Assembly (NCBI RefSeq): GCF_016937615.1 | Contig: NZ_JAFHKI010000013.1 | Coordinates: forward strand, 1-64,000 | Direction of reading: 5' to 3' | Source: Pseudomonas lactucae | GTDB lineage: Bacteria; Pseudomonadota; Gammaproteobacteria; Pseudomonadales; Pseudomonadaceae | Length of the DNA stretch: 64,000 bases | Shown: piece by piece, positions 55,206-64,000 of the stretch | Layout of the letters: each line of letters starts with the position of its first letter | How positions within the stretch are numbered: position 1 is the first letter of the stretch | The notes under the pieces: generated by a model | Seen by the model: only the letters and a program-made list of their open reading frames with translations | Database searches by the model: none | Told to the model about the DNA's origin: nothing | Made by a program: the position numbers and the translations under genes

Positions 55206-56483
55206 ATGAAAGACGCCACCATCGCGCTGCACCACGGCTTCAAGTCGGACCCGACCACCAAGGCTGTGGCCGTGCCGATCTACCAGAACGTCGCCTTCGA
55301 ATTCGATAACGCCCAGCACGGTGCCGACCTGTTCAACCTCGACGTGCCCGGGAATATCTACACGCGCATCATGAACCCCACCAACGATGTGCTGGAGCAG
55401 CGCCTCGCCGCCCTCGAAGGCGGTATCGCAGGCCTGGCCGTGTCGGCCGGCAGCGCGGCGATCCACTATGCAATCCAGACCCTCACCCGGGCCGGCGACA
55501 ACATCGTCACCACACCGCAGCTCTACGGCGGCACCTACACCCTGTTCGCCCACCTGCTGCCCAGTTTTGGTGTGGATGTGCGTTTCGCCCGCGACGACTC
55601 GGCCGACGCCATTGCTGAACTGATCGACGACAACACCAAGCTGGTGTACTGCGAAAGCATCGGCAACCCGGCGGGTAATATCGTCGACCTCGAAGCCTTG
55701 GCCAACGTAGCCCACGGCCGTGGTGTGCCGTTGATGGTGGACAACACCGTGGCCACGCCGATCCTGTGCAAGCCGATCCAGTTCGGCGCCGACATCGTGG
55801 TGCATTCGGTGACCAAATACATCGGCGGCCATGGCAACTCCCTGGGCGGCGTGATCGTCGACAGCGGCACTTTCCCATGGGCCCAATACCCGGAGAAATT
55901 CCCCGGCCTCAACACCCCGGAGCCGGCCTATCACGGCGTGGTCTACACCGAAAAATTCGGCCCTGCCGCTTTCATCGCCCGTGCCCGCACCGTGCCGCTG
56001 CGCAACACTGGCGCGGCGCTGGCACCGATGAATGCGTTCCTGCTGCTGCAAGGCCTGGAAACCCTGGCCCTGCGCATGGAACGCCACACCGAGAACGCGC
56101 TGAAGGTCGCGCAGTTCCTGCAAGGCCATACGGCCGTGGAATGGGTCAGCTACGCCGGGCTGCCGGATCACCCGCATCACGCACTGGCGCAAAAATATCT
56201 GCAGGGCAAACCCTCGGCGATCCTCTCCTTTGGCTTGAAGGGCGGCTTTGATGCCGGCGTGCGCTTCTACGATGCGCTGCAAATCTTCAAGCGCCTGGTG
56301 AATATCGGCGATGCCAAGTCCCTGGCCTGCCACCCGGCGTCTACGACCCACCGGCAAATGAACGAGCAAGAGCAAGCCAAGGCCGGCGTGAAACCGGAGA
56401 TGATTCGCCTCTCGGTGGGCATCGAGGCAATTGAAGACCTGATCGATGATCTGCAGCAGGCACTGGGCTCAACTCGACTCTGA
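55206..56483 (+). CDS. metY: O-acetylhomoserine (thiol)-lyase MetY family
   Basis: A PLP enzyme of the Cys/Met metabolism family (425 residues) that forms homocysteine from O-acyl-homoserine and sulfide. PLP-binding lysine is in VVHSVTKYIGGHGNS. Substrate-phosphate and cofactor motifs include SAGSAAIHYAIQTL and YGGTYTLF. The choice of the ATG at 55206 (MKDATIALHHGF) follows GGGAGG upstream and family starts. The name MetY versus O-succinylhomoserine sulfhydrylase (MetZ) rests on the sequence start and length, with some uncertainty. Its 3' end overlaps the DUF4123 gene by 15 bases. Confidence 0.9.
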   Translation: MKDATIALHHGFKSDPTTKAVAVPIYQNVAFEFDNAQHGADLFNLDVPGNIYTRIMNPTNDVLEQRLAALEGGIAGLAVSAGSAAIHYAIQTLTRAGDNIVTTPQLYGGTYTLFAHLLPSFGVDVRFARDDSADAIAELIDDNTKLVYCESIGNPAGNIVDLEALANVAHGRGVPLMVDNTVATPILCKPIQFGADIVVHSVTKYIGGHGNSLGGVIVDSGTFPWAQYPEKFPGLNTPEPAYHGVVYTEKFGPAAFIARARTVPLRNTGAALAPMNAFLLLQGLETLALRMERHTENALKVAQFLQGHTAVEWVSYAGLPDHPHHALAQKYLQGKPSAILSFGLKGGFDAGVRFYDALQIFKRLVNIGDAKSLACHPASTTHRQMNEQEQAKAGVKPEMIRLSVGIEAIEDLIDDLQQALGSTRL

Positions 56484-57194
56484 GGCGAGATAGTCGGCCA
56501 GGGCTTCATGGCTGATAGCCGGCCTGCGCGCAAAGTAGGCGACCTTATGCTGCAAGGTCGCCGGCGTGAACGCGGTGTACAGGTCGGGACGCTGCTCTTG
56601 CAGCCATTGCAGCAGATTGTCGATCAGGGTTTGTGGTGATTGCTCTGCCAGGTGTTCGAGTAACGATACGGGCACGCGCCACCACGGGCTGGCCTTGGCC
56701 GGAGTGACTGGCGCCGTCGCCACCGTGAGTGGTCGGCCATTGATCAGGTAGCGTCGGAACACCGGCAACAACTCACTCGCCTCGTCGCCCAGGTGTTGCA
56801 CGATCGGCAGAAACTGAGCGCCATCCCAGAAGCGCAAAAACACATCCTGGCCATGGGGAAGCAACACCTTGGTCAGGCCTTGCAGGTGAGCAACGACGGT
56901 TTCCAGCGGGCTGGACGATACCGCCAGCCAGCCCCAATCCGTGGCTTCAGTGGCTGCGACCCAGTCAAGGAAGGCACTGCCGGGCTCGACGATACCCACG
57001 TAAGGCATCACCTCATCCCATTGTGCATAAGCTGTACCGGCCCAGATCGATTGAGGTGGCACTCCCGTTTCCGTGGTTTGCCAAGCGGCAAGCGGTGTGG
57101 CGTCGCTGGCACCGCTCAGCACCACGAAGAGTTTTTGATTGGCCAGCAAAGGCGATTGTGCAAGCCAGGCGGCGGGGGACAAGGGCTGAGACAT
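56469..57194 (-). CDS. DUF4123 type VI secretion adaptor protein
   Basis: The 241-residue protein has the DUF4123 signature (SIWAGTAYAQWDEVMPYVGIV near residue 50, followed by FLDWVAATEATDWGWL and VFLRFWDGAQFLPIV). DUF4123 proteins (Tap/TEC) load specific effectors onto VgrG spikes. It follows vgrG by 15 bases and is translated from the ATG at 57194. The gene after it should encode the effector, but instead the convergent metY gene overlaps its end. The adaptor is therefore either an orphan or serves an effector encoded elsewhere. Confidence 0.88.
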   Translation of the reverse strand: MSQPLSPAAWLAQSPLLANQKLFVVLSGASDATPLAAWQTTETGVPPQSIWAGTAYAQWDEVMPYVGIVEPGSAFLDWVAATEATDWGWLAVSSSPLETVVAHLQGLTKVLLPHGQDVFLRFWDGAQFLPIVQHLGDEASELLPVFRRYLINGRPLTVATAPVTPAKASPWWRVPVSLLEHLAEQSPQTLIDNLLQWLQEQRPDLYTAFTPATLQHKVAYFARRPAISHEALADYLASESS

Positions 57195-57209
57195 CAAAGT
57201 AAATTCCTT

Positions 57210-59225
57210 TTACGGTTGAATGGAATGGGGCAGATCGCACTGCCCGTTCTTACAGCGCTCGCACTCTTCGCAAAACGGCGCGCTACGCTTGAGGCTGGCC
57301 ACCTGCACCCGGCTCAACGGGGCAGGAATCACCGCCAGCAATTTTTCCTTCACGCCCGGCATCATCGGGGACGCGACTGGAGCCGGCGCACCGCCCAGCT
57401 GAATCGGCACGCTGCTGAAAATCCCACCCGCCGACAGCGTGATCGACTGACCGCCGGCCTGAACCGTCACGCTGGCCCCCGCATCGATAACCACGCTTTG
57501 CCCGGCGCCGATCCGAATGGTCCGCCCGGCGTGCATCTGCTGCGAACCACCCACTACAAGGTGATCGTCCTGCTTGAGCTCGGTCAGGCGATTGCCATGG
57601 GTGATGCGCTGTTCTTCGCCCTGCAACTCATGATGCGATTCGCCGCCCACCCTCACCCGCCGCTGGTTATCGACCTGCACCTGCTGGTCACGCAACACAT
57701 GCTGTGTCCAATCGCGCTGAGCACGCAGGTAGATTTCCTCAGCACCCTTACGATCTTCAATACGCAGCTCGTTATAGCCGCCACCGCCGGGGCTGCTCTG
57801 GCTGCGGAAAATGCTGCGGGTCTTGTCCGCCGGCAGATCGAGTGGCACCGCAGTGGCCGCGTTGGGCAGACAGCCCATCACCAGCGGCATATCCAGGTCG
57901 CCGTTGACGAAGCCCACCAATACTTCCATACCGACCCGGGGAAGCAGCACTGCGCCGTAACGATCATGTGCCCAACCGCTGGCAACTCTCAGCCAACAAC
58001 TGGAATGGTCGTTGCGCTCCCCGGCACGGTCCCAGGCCAATTGCACCTTGACCCGCCCATACTCGTCGCAATGAACTTCACTGCCCAAAGGCCCGGTGAC
58101 CACTGCATTCTGATAACCCGAAAGGGTCGGCCGTGCCTGCTCAGGCATGGGGGGACGAAAGATCACATCCCACGGCGCAGCGACGAACTCATTGCGATAG
58201 CCTTGACGAGAATCCCCACCGGCCACCTCGGTGACCGCCTCTTCCAATACCTGGGGTTGCCGGCCCTCGTGAGCAACATGGGTCACCAGCCACACGTCAT
58301 TCCATTGCTCACGCGGGTGCCCGGCCAGCCTGAGGAACCGCCCGCTGCTCAATGCAGGTTCATCACCGTTGCCACGGGCGATTCGATAGTCACTCCGACG
58401 TCGCTCCAGCCCCCGTTGCGCAAGATATTTGCCATGGGCGCGATCAGAAAAATGACCGGGGTACACCTGCTCTTCAAGCCGTGGCAACGAGTCGCCGGCA
58501 ACGCTGCTCTCAAGTACCAGGTCAGGTTTGCGAAAGTCGTAATCGCGCAGGCTGACAGCGGTCGCACGGGTTTCCAGCTGCACCGCAAAACGTTTGATTG
58601 CCGGGGTATCCGCCACCATCCCGGAACCCGGCATATAAGGGGTGGGCTGATCGGCCTGGGCAAATACCGTCTGGTCGTCCCCAAACACCAATAGGTGCCC
58701 ATCGGGCGAATGCTGAAAGTGGTAATGAATGCCCAGCTCGGCACACAACCGTTGAATGAACGCCAGATCGGTTTCGCCGAATTGCACGCAATATTCGCGC
58801 TCGGGGTAAGTACCGCTCAGGCGAAAATCGAATTGGTCGCTCAGAATCCCCTGCCGCACCAGTACCTGCGCAACGATCTGCGGCACCGTCTGGTGCTGGA
58901 AAATCCGCTGGTGACTGCTGTGCATCAGGTACGCCAGTTGCGGCACAAGGCTGATCTGATAACGGGTCAGGCGCCGCCCCGAGTCGCCCTGCGCCACGCG
59001 GTAGACCAGGCCATGCACGCCATGGCCCTGATCATCGAAACCCAGGTAGACCTGGCGATGCAGCAAGCCTTCCAGATCAAGGTCAGGCTGTTCGCTGACC
59101 AGTTCCAGGTCAAAACGATAAGGTTGGCTGATGGCTTCGGTGCCTTGGAACTCAAACACCTTGAGTTCGCTTGGCACACCGTCGAGGGTCAGGGTAAAAG
59201 CGCTTTGATTGGCAGGAGCGAACAT
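57210..59225 (-). CDS. vgrG: type VI secretion spike protein VgrG (TssI)
   Basis: VgrG trimers cap the T6SS tube and carry effectors. The 671-residue product has the gp27-like region (FTLTLDGVPSELKVFEFQGT, YPEREYCVQFGETDLAFIQR), the gp5-like region (GRVKVQLAWDRAGERNDHSS, LPRVGMEVLVGFVNGDLDMP) and a beta-helical DUF2345-like tail (GGGGYNELRIEDRKGAEE). It ends with a cysteine cluster CEECERCKNGQC. The ATG at 59225 is chosen because the upstream residues are not VgrG-like. No other T6SS structural gene is in the window, so this is an orphan vgrG locus inserted between metY and putP. Confidence 0.95.
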   Translation of the reverse strand: MFAPANQSAFTLTLDGVPSELKVFEFQGTEAISQPYRFDLELVSEQPDLDLEGLLHRQVYLGFDDQGHGVHGLVYRVAQGDSGRRLTRYQISLVPQLAYLMHSSHQRIFQHQTVPQIVAQVLVRQGILSDQFDFRLSGTYPEREYCVQFGETDLAFIQRLCAELGIHYHFQHSPDGHLLVFGDDQTVFAQADQPTPYMPGSGMVADTPAIKRFAVQLETRATAVSLRDYDFRKPDLVLESSVAGDSLPRLEEQVYPGHFSDRAHGKYLAQRGLERRRSDYRIARGNGDEPALSSGRFLRLAGHPREQWNDVWLVTHVAHEGRQPQVLEEAVTEVAGGDSRQGYRNEFVAAPWDVIFRPPMPEQARPTLSGYQNAVVTGPLGSEVHCDEYGRVKVQLAWDRAGERNDHSSCWLRVASGWAHDRYGAVLLPRVGMEVLVGFVNGDLDMPLVMGCLPNAATAVPLDLPADKTRSIFRSQSSPGGGGYNELRIEDRKGAEEIYLRAQRDWTQHVLRDQQVQVDNQRRVRVGGESHHELQGEEQRITHGNRLTELKQDDHLVVGGSQQMHAGRTIRIGAGQSVVIDAGASVTVQAGGQSITLSAGGIFSSVPIQLGGAPAPVASPMMPGVKEKLLAVIPAPLSRVQVASLKRSAPFCEECERCKNGQCDLPHSIQP

Positions 59226-59361
59226 CCGGTGTTTCTCTGCGAGGGGGTGGGCGACAGATTCTGCATTACTGCCGCGCCCCGCTGAGCAAGCCCCAGACAA
59301 ATCAGTAAAACCCTACACGCAGGCGTCTGAATCTTCTTCAGGCCATCCCCAAATCACACCC

Positions 59362-59400
59362 AAAAAAAGGCCCGCCATCCGTAGGACGCGGGCCTTTTTT
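59362..59400 (-). terminator. terminator of putP
   Basis: AAAAAAAGGCCCGC pairs with GCGGGCCTTTTTT across an 11-base loop, 33 bases beyond the putP stop at 59433. Strong A/T tracts on both sides allow termination in both directions. Confidence 0.88.
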
Positions 59401-59432
59401 TTCAACTCGACCGGCACTTAATGCCCGGCGAA

Positions 59433-60917
59433 TTACTTATTGAGGTTGTAGTCTTTCTCCGCAGCATCAAAGCGCTCAACCATACCGGCCGTCGGTGCGC
59501 CCATCTTGCTCACGAAGTAGATCGCCAGGCTGGCGAAGATGAAGCCTGGGATGATTTCGTACAGGCCCAGCAGCGAGAAGTGTTTCCACACGATCACGGT
59601 GATCGCACCGACCAGGATACCGGCCAGCGCGCCGTTACGGGTCATGCCTTTCCAGATCACCGAGATCAGCACCACAGGGCCGAACGCGGCGCCGAAACCG
59701 GCCCAGGCGTAACTCACCAGGCCCAGTACGCGGTTTTCCGGGTTGGCAGCCATGGCGATGGCGATCAGGGCAACCACCAGCACCATCAGACGACCGACCC
59801 ACACCAGCTCAAGCTGGGAGGCGTTCTTGCGCAGGAAGGCTTTATAGAAGTCTTCGGTCAGGGCGCTGGAGCACACCAGCAACTGGCAGCTCAGGGTGCT
59901 CATGACAGCCGCGAGGATGGCCGACAGCAGCACGCCGGCGACCCATGGGTTGAAGAGGATTTTGGCCAGTTCGATAAACACGCGCTCAGGGTTTTCGGTC
60001 ACGGGACCTGCCACTTCCGGGTGCGCCGAGAAATAGGCGATACCGAAGAAGCCCACGGCCACAGTGCCGGCCAGGCACAGGATCATCCAGGTCATGGAGA
60101 TACGACGCGCCTTGGCGATCGACTTGACCGAATCCGCCGCCATGAAACGCGCGAGGATGTGCGGCTGGCCGAAGTAACCCAGGCCCCAGCCCATCAGCGA
60201 GATAACGCCGATGAAGGTGGTGTTTTTCAGCATGTCGAAGCTGGTCGGGTCCTTGGCTTCAATCGCCAGGAACGTGGTGTCTACACCGCCGGTGGCCAGC
60301 AACACGATGATCGGCGTCAGGATCAGCGCGAAGATCATCAGCGTGGCTTGTACGGTGTCTGTCCAGCTCACGGCCAGGAAACCACCGATAAAGGTGTAGG
60401 CAATGGTCGCCGCGGCACCCGCCCACAACGCCGTCTCGTAGGACATGCCGAAGGTGCTTTCGAACAGACGGGCGCCGGCCACGATGCCGGAAGCGCAGTA
60501 GATGGTGAAGAACACCAGGATCACGATGGCCGAGATGATCCGCAGCAGGCCGCTTTTATCTTCGAAACGGCTGGAGAAGTAGTCAGGCAGCGTCAGGGCG
60601 TCGCCGTTGTGCTCGGTCTGTACCCGCAGGCGACCGGCCACGAACAGCCAGTTGAGGTAGGCGCCGATGATCAGGCCGATGGCGATCCAGCTTTCCGACA
60701 GGCCGGACATGTAGATCGCGCCCGGCAAGCCCATCAACAACCAACCGCTCATGTCGGAAGCACCGGCGGACAAGGCTGTCACCACGCTACCGAGGCTGCG
60801 ACCGCCAAGGATGTAATCGGAAAGGTTGTTGGTGGAGCGATAGGCCATCAAGCCGATCAGCACCATTGCTGCGATATAGATCACGAACGTGATCAGGGTT
60901 GGATTACTAACGCTCAT
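59433..60917 (-). CDS. putP: sodium/proline symporter PutP
   Basis: PutP imports proline with Na+. The 494-residue SSS-family protein has about 13 membrane helices. Family motifs include GGRSLGSVVTALSAGASDMSG and the second-half signature WAGFGAAFGPVVLISV. It is divergent from putA, and the region between contains PutA operator sites, so proline induction is expected. Confidence 0.96.
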   Translation of the reverse strand: MSVSNPTLITFVIYIAAMVLIGLMAYRSTNNLSDYILGGRSLGSVVTALSAGASDMSGWLLMGLPGAIYMSGLSESWIAIGLIIGAYLNWLFVAGRLRVQTEHNGDALTLPDYFSSRFEDKSGLLRIISAIVILVFFTIYCASGIVAGARLFESTFGMSYETALWAGAAATIAYTFIGGFLAVSWTDTVQATLMIFALILTPIIVLLATGGVDTTFLAIEAKDPTSFDMLKNTTFIGVISLMGWGLGYFGQPHILARFMAADSVKSIAKARRISMTWMILCLAGTVAVGFFGIAYFSAHPEVAGPVTENPERVFIELAKILFNPWVAGVLLSAILAAVMSTLSCQLLVCSSALTEDFYKAFLRKNASQLELVWVGRLMVLVVALIAIAMAANPENRVLGLVSYAWAGFGAAFGPVVLISVIWKGMTRNGALAGILVGAITVIVWKHFSLLGLYEIIPGFIFASLAIYFVSKMGAPTAGMVERFDAAEKDYNLNK

Positions 60918-61378
60918 AAGAGTGATGCCCTGGCTTTGTTTTTATGTGGCAGCGGTCTGTCGGACGCCACCCACTGTATAGCTGGGTAAACGAACCTGCG
61001 TGCCGCGCATTTATGACTGACGTTTCCCCAGGAAAGCCGTCAGCCGATGAACCCCCATTTCCAGGATGGTTGCACCTTGGGCGCGAATGCTATTCAACAA
61101 AGCAAATAAGGTGCAACCAGTTTCTTGCGAATAAGTTGCACCCGGATGTGAATTCGACCAAACGCTGTGTTTTTGCTCCTTTTCGGAGCAAGAACAGCCG
61201 ATCTCAGAAGTAAACGCACCAACGCAAAGCGTAATCCGCTGAGCGGAAAATTATTTCGGATGAACGTCGGAAAATTTCACGCATAAAAAGGTTGCACCCG
61301 GTTGCACCTCGTCATGGGCAAAGCTAATCTTGCCGCCAGCTAATGCCACTCGGTAGTGGCACCCATGAGGATAAGAAA
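60918..61378. promoter_or_regulatory. put control region with five GTTGCA sites
   Basis: The 461-base putP/putA divergent region has no gene. It holds five copies of the octamer GTTGCACC, part of a longer GGTTGCACC (one with A in the first place): forward at 61068-61076, reverse at 61110-61118, forward at 61134-61142, 61290-61298 and 61300-61308. E. coli PutA binds GTTGCA. The PutA here has the N-terminal ribbon-helix-helix domain needed for binding. The last two copies are 10 bases apart, one helical turn. Confidence 0.8.
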
Positions 61379-64000
61379 ATGGCGACGACCACCCTTGGGG
61401 TCAAACTCGACGACCCGACCCGCGAACGCCTGAAGGCTGCCGCGACCTCCATTGATCGCACGCCGCACTGGCTGATCAAGCAGGCGATTTTCAATTACCT
61501 GGAGAAACTCGAGGGTGGTGCAACCCTGAACGAGCTCAATGGCTTGAGCAGCAAGGACGCCGATGATGCCGGCGAGGTCCAGGCCGACCACGCGCACCAG
61601 TGCTTCCTTGAGTTCGCCGAGAGCATCCTGCCGCAATCAGTGCTGCGCGCCTCGATCACCGCTGCTTACCGCCGTCCGGAACCGGAAGTGGTGCCGATGC
61701 TGATCGAGCAGGCCCGCCTGCCGGCCCCGATGGCCGAAGCCACCAATAAGCTGGCCGCCACCATTGCCGAAAAACTGCGCAATCAGAAGAGCGCCGGCGG
61801 CCGTGCCGGTATTGTTCAGGGCCTGCTGCAGGAGTTTTCCCTGTCATCGCAGGAAGGCGTGGCGCTGATGTGCCTGGCCGAAGCGCTGTTGCGCATCCCG
61901 GACAAGGGCACCCGCGACGCCCTGATCCGCGACAAGATCAGCACCGGAAACTGGCAGCCGCACCTGGGCAACAGCCCGTCGCTGTTCGTCAATGCCGCTA
62001 CCTGGGGCCTGCTGCTGACCGGCAAACTGGTCGCCACGCACAACGAAGCAGGCTTGACCTCGTCCTTGAGCCGCATCATCGGCAAGAGCGGCGAGCCGAT
62101 GATCCGCAAGGGCGTCGACATGGCCATGCGCCTGATGGGCGAGCAGTTCGTCACCGGCGAAACCATCGCCGAAGCCTTGGCCAATGCGAGCAAGTTCGAA
62201 GCCAAGGGCTTCCGCTATTCCTACGATATGCTCGGTGAAGCCGCGCTCACCGAACACGACGCCCAGAAGTACCTGGCCTCGTACGAACAAGCCATTCACT
62301 CCATCGGCAAAGCCTCCAATGGCCGTGGGATTTATGAAGGCCCGGGCATCTCCATCAAACTCTCGGCCCTGCACCCGCGTTACAGCCGTGCACAGTACGA
62401 ACGCGTGATGGATGAGTTGTACCCGCGCCTGCTGTCCCTGACCCTGCTGGCCAAGCAATACGACATCGGCCTGAACATCGATGCCGAAGAAGCCGACCGC
62501 CTGGAACTGTCCCTGGACCTGCTCGAGCGCCTGTGCTTCGAGCCGCAACTGACCGGCTGGAATGGCATCGGTTTCGTGATCCAGGCATATCAGAAGCGTT
62601 GCCCGTACGTGATCGACTATGTGATCGACCTGGCACGCCGCAGCCGCCACCGCCTGATGATCCGCCTGGTAAAAGGCGCGTACTGGGACAGCGAAATCAA
62701 GCGCGCCCAGGTCGAAGGCCTGGAAGGCTACCCGGTCTATACCCGTAAGGTGTACACCGACGTGTCCTACATCGCCTGCGCACGCAAGCTGCTGTCGGTG
62801 CCGGAAGTCATCTACCCGCAGTTCGCCACGCACAACGCCCATACCCTGTCGGCCATCTACCATATCGCCGGTCAGAACTATTACCCCGGTCAGTACGAGT
62901 TCCAATGTCTGCACGGCATGGGTGAGCCGTTGTACGAGCAGGTTGTAGGCAAGGTTTCCGAAGGCAAGCTGAACCGTCCGTGCCGCGTGTACGCACCGGT
63001 CGGCACCCACGAAACGCTGCTGGCATACCTGGTACGTCGCCTGCTGGAAAACGGCGCCAACACCTCGTTCGTCAACCGCATCGCCGATCAATCCATCTCG
63101 ATCCAGGAACTGGTGGCCGACCCGGTAGCCAGCATCGAGCAAATGGCCACGCAGGAAGGCGGCTTCGGCCTGCCACACCCGCGCATCCCATTGCCGCGTG
63201 ACCTGTATGGTGCCGACCGCGCCAACTCGGCCGGTATCGACCTGGCCAACGAACACCGCTTGGCGTCGCTGTCCTGCGCCCTGCTGGCCACCGCTCACAA
63301 CCACTGGAAAGCCGCGCCGATGCTTGGTTGCGCCGCCAGCGAACAAGCGGCGACGCCAGTGCTGAACCCCTCCGACCTGCGTGATGTGGTCGGCCAGGTA
63401 CAGGAAGCCACTGTCGAAGACGTCGACAACGCGATCCAGTGCGCCATCAATGCGGGCCCGATCTGGCAGGCCACCCCGCCCGCCGAACGTGCCGCGATCC
63501 TGGAACGCGCCGCCGACCTGATGGAAGGCGAGATCCAGCCACTGATGGGCCTGTTGGCTCGCGAAGCCGGCAAGACCTTCGCCAACGCCATCGCCGAAGT
63601 GCGTGAAGCCGTGGATTTCCTGCGCTACTACGCGGTACAGGCACGCAACGATTTCACCAACGATGCCCACCGCCCATTGGGCCCGGTGGTCTGCATCAGC
63701 CCGTGGAACTTCCCATTGGCGATTTTCAGCGGCCAGGTGGCGGCTGCGCTGGCGGCCGGCAACCCGGTATTGGCCAAGCCTGCCGAGCAAACCCCGCTGG
63801 TAGCGGCCCAGGCCGTGCGCATCCTGCTGGAAGCCGGCATCCCGGAAGGCGTGCTGCAACTGCTGCCGGGCCAGGGCGAAACCGTCGGTGCCCGCCTGGT
63901 GGGTGATGACCGCGTCAAAGGTGTGATGTTCACCGGTTCCACCGAGGTGGCGCGCCTGCTGCAACGTAATGTCGCCGGCCGCCTGGATGCCCAGGGCCGT
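61379..64000 (+). CDS. putA: trifunctional proline utilisation protein PutA (truncated by window end)
   Basis: PutA represses the put genes and oxidises proline to glutamate in two steps. The visible 874 residues (of a usual ~1,300) contain the ribbon-helix-helix DNA-binding domain (MATTTLGVKLDDPTRERLKA), the proline dehydrogenase barrel with the substrate motif ENGANTSFVNRIADQ, and the start of the P5C dehydrogenase (CISPWNFPLAIFSGQ, GNPVLAKPAEQTPL). The catalytic Cys lies beyond the window. The start, ATG 61379, is preceded by GAGGATAAG. The frame stays open to base 64000 with no stop. The operon-level control by PutA itself is suggested by the GTTGCA sites. Confidence 0.95.
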   Translation, partial: MATTTLGVKLDDPTRERLKAAATSIDRTPHWLIKQAIFNYLEKLEGGATLNELNGLSSKDADDAGEVQADHAHQCFLEFAESILPQSVLRASITAAYRRPEPEVVPMLIEQARLPAPMAEATNKLAATIAEKLRNQKSAGGRAGIVQGLLQEFSLSSQEGVALMCLAEALLRIPDKGTRDALIRDKISTGNWQPHLGNSPSLFVNAATWGLLLTGKLVATHNEAGLTSSLSRIIGKSGEPMIRKGVDMAMRLMGEQFVTGETIAEALANASKFEAKGFRYSYDMLGEAALTEHDAQKYLASYEQAIHSIGKASNGRGIYEGPGISIKLSALHPRYSRAQYERVMDELYPRLLSLTLLAKQYDIGLNIDAEEADRLELSLDLLERLCFEPQLTGWNGIGFVIQAYQKRCPYVIDYVIDLARRSRHRLMIRLVKGAYWDSEIKRAQVEGLEGYPVYTRKVYTDVSYIACARKLLSVPEVIYPQFATHNAHTLSAIYHIAGQNYYPGQYEFQCLHGMGEPLYEQVVGKVSEGKLNRPCRVYAPVGTHETLLAYLVRRLLENGANTSFVNRIADQSISIQELVADPVASIEQMATQEGGFGLPHPRIPLPRDLYGADRANSAGIDLANEHRLASLSCALLATAHNHWKAAPMLGCAASEQAATPVLNPSDLRDVVGQVQEATVEDVDNAIQCAINAGPIWQATPPAERAAILERAADLMEGEIQPLMGLLAREAGKTFANAIAEVREAVDFLRYYAVQARNDFTNDAHRPLGPVVCISPWNFPLAIFSGQVAAALAAGNPVLAKPAEQTPLVAAQAVRILLEAGIPEGVLQLLPGQGETVGARLVGDDRVKGVMFTGSTEVARLLQRNVAGRLDAQGR

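Noticed and set aside
61844-63964. A 706-codon frame on the minus strand opposite putA
   Set aside because: Antisense shadow of putA, whose forward frame is open and family-matched throughout.

Overview
The window is chromosomal DNA from a Pseudomonas, most likely of the P. fluorescens group. The evidence is the high-GC coding style, the REP/REPIN-type repeats in intergenic DNA, and a gene order that follows the P. aeruginosa parC-parE / thiC / waa-wap / glnE-aceEF / msrA region almost gene for gene. That comparison is from memory; no search was run. Nearly all of the window is core genome. The only clearly accessory piece is a small vgrG-DUF4123 (type VI secretion) island.

Layout. (1) 1-8955: a minus-strand block with a lone PqiC-like lipoprotein gene, then parC, a phytase-like esterase gene and parE (topoisomerase IV), yqiA, cpdA, a DUF1249 gene and nudF. 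(2) 9148-13627: a DUF3298 lipoprotein gene, then thiC-cytX on the minus strand behind a TPP riboswitch. (3) 13628-20884: tolC, waaA (Kdo transferase), a LysR regulator divergent from an SMR efflux gene, and a plus-strand FAD oxidoreductase / aldo-keto reductase / Nudix-like trio. (4) 20884-42716: the lipopolysaccharide inner-core and outer-core region, almost all minus strand and tightly overlapping: waaF-waaC-waaG-waaP-wapP, two more kinase-fold genes, a small lipoprotein gene, wapO (carbamoyltransferase), wapH, mig-14, dnpA, ssg, two further glycosyltransferases, then waaL-msbA-hldE and an SDR epimerase, with a kinase-like gene on the opposite strand. (5) 42771-54100: glnE, divergent from aceE-aceF, then dipA (c-di-GMP phosphodiesterase) and msrA. 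(6) 54195-56483: rlmJ and metY. (7) 56469-59225: vgrG plus its DUF4123 adaptor gene, with no effector gene beside them. (8) 59433-64000: putP divergent from putA (truncated by the window end), with five copies of a GTTGCA operator between them.

How the genes work together. Region 4 builds the lipid A-core: hldE makes the ADP-heptose precursor, WaaA adds Kdo, WaaC and WaaF add heptoses, WaaP and related kinases phosphorylate them, WapO carbamoylates, WaaG and the other glycosyltransferases extend the core, MsbA flips it and WaaL ligates O antigen. Regulatory signals that can be read directly include the TPP riboswitch, two GntR/FadR-type palindromes before aceE, an ATC-N9-GAT LysR box before the SMR gene, and the put operators.

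Caution: three conserved genes (parC, hldE and a tandem kinase gene in the LPS operon) each carry one apparent single-base deletion in a 2-3 base run. This looks more like sequencing or assembly error than biology, but the sequence alone cannot decide. No tRNA, rRNA, CRISPR array, IS element or prophage was found.
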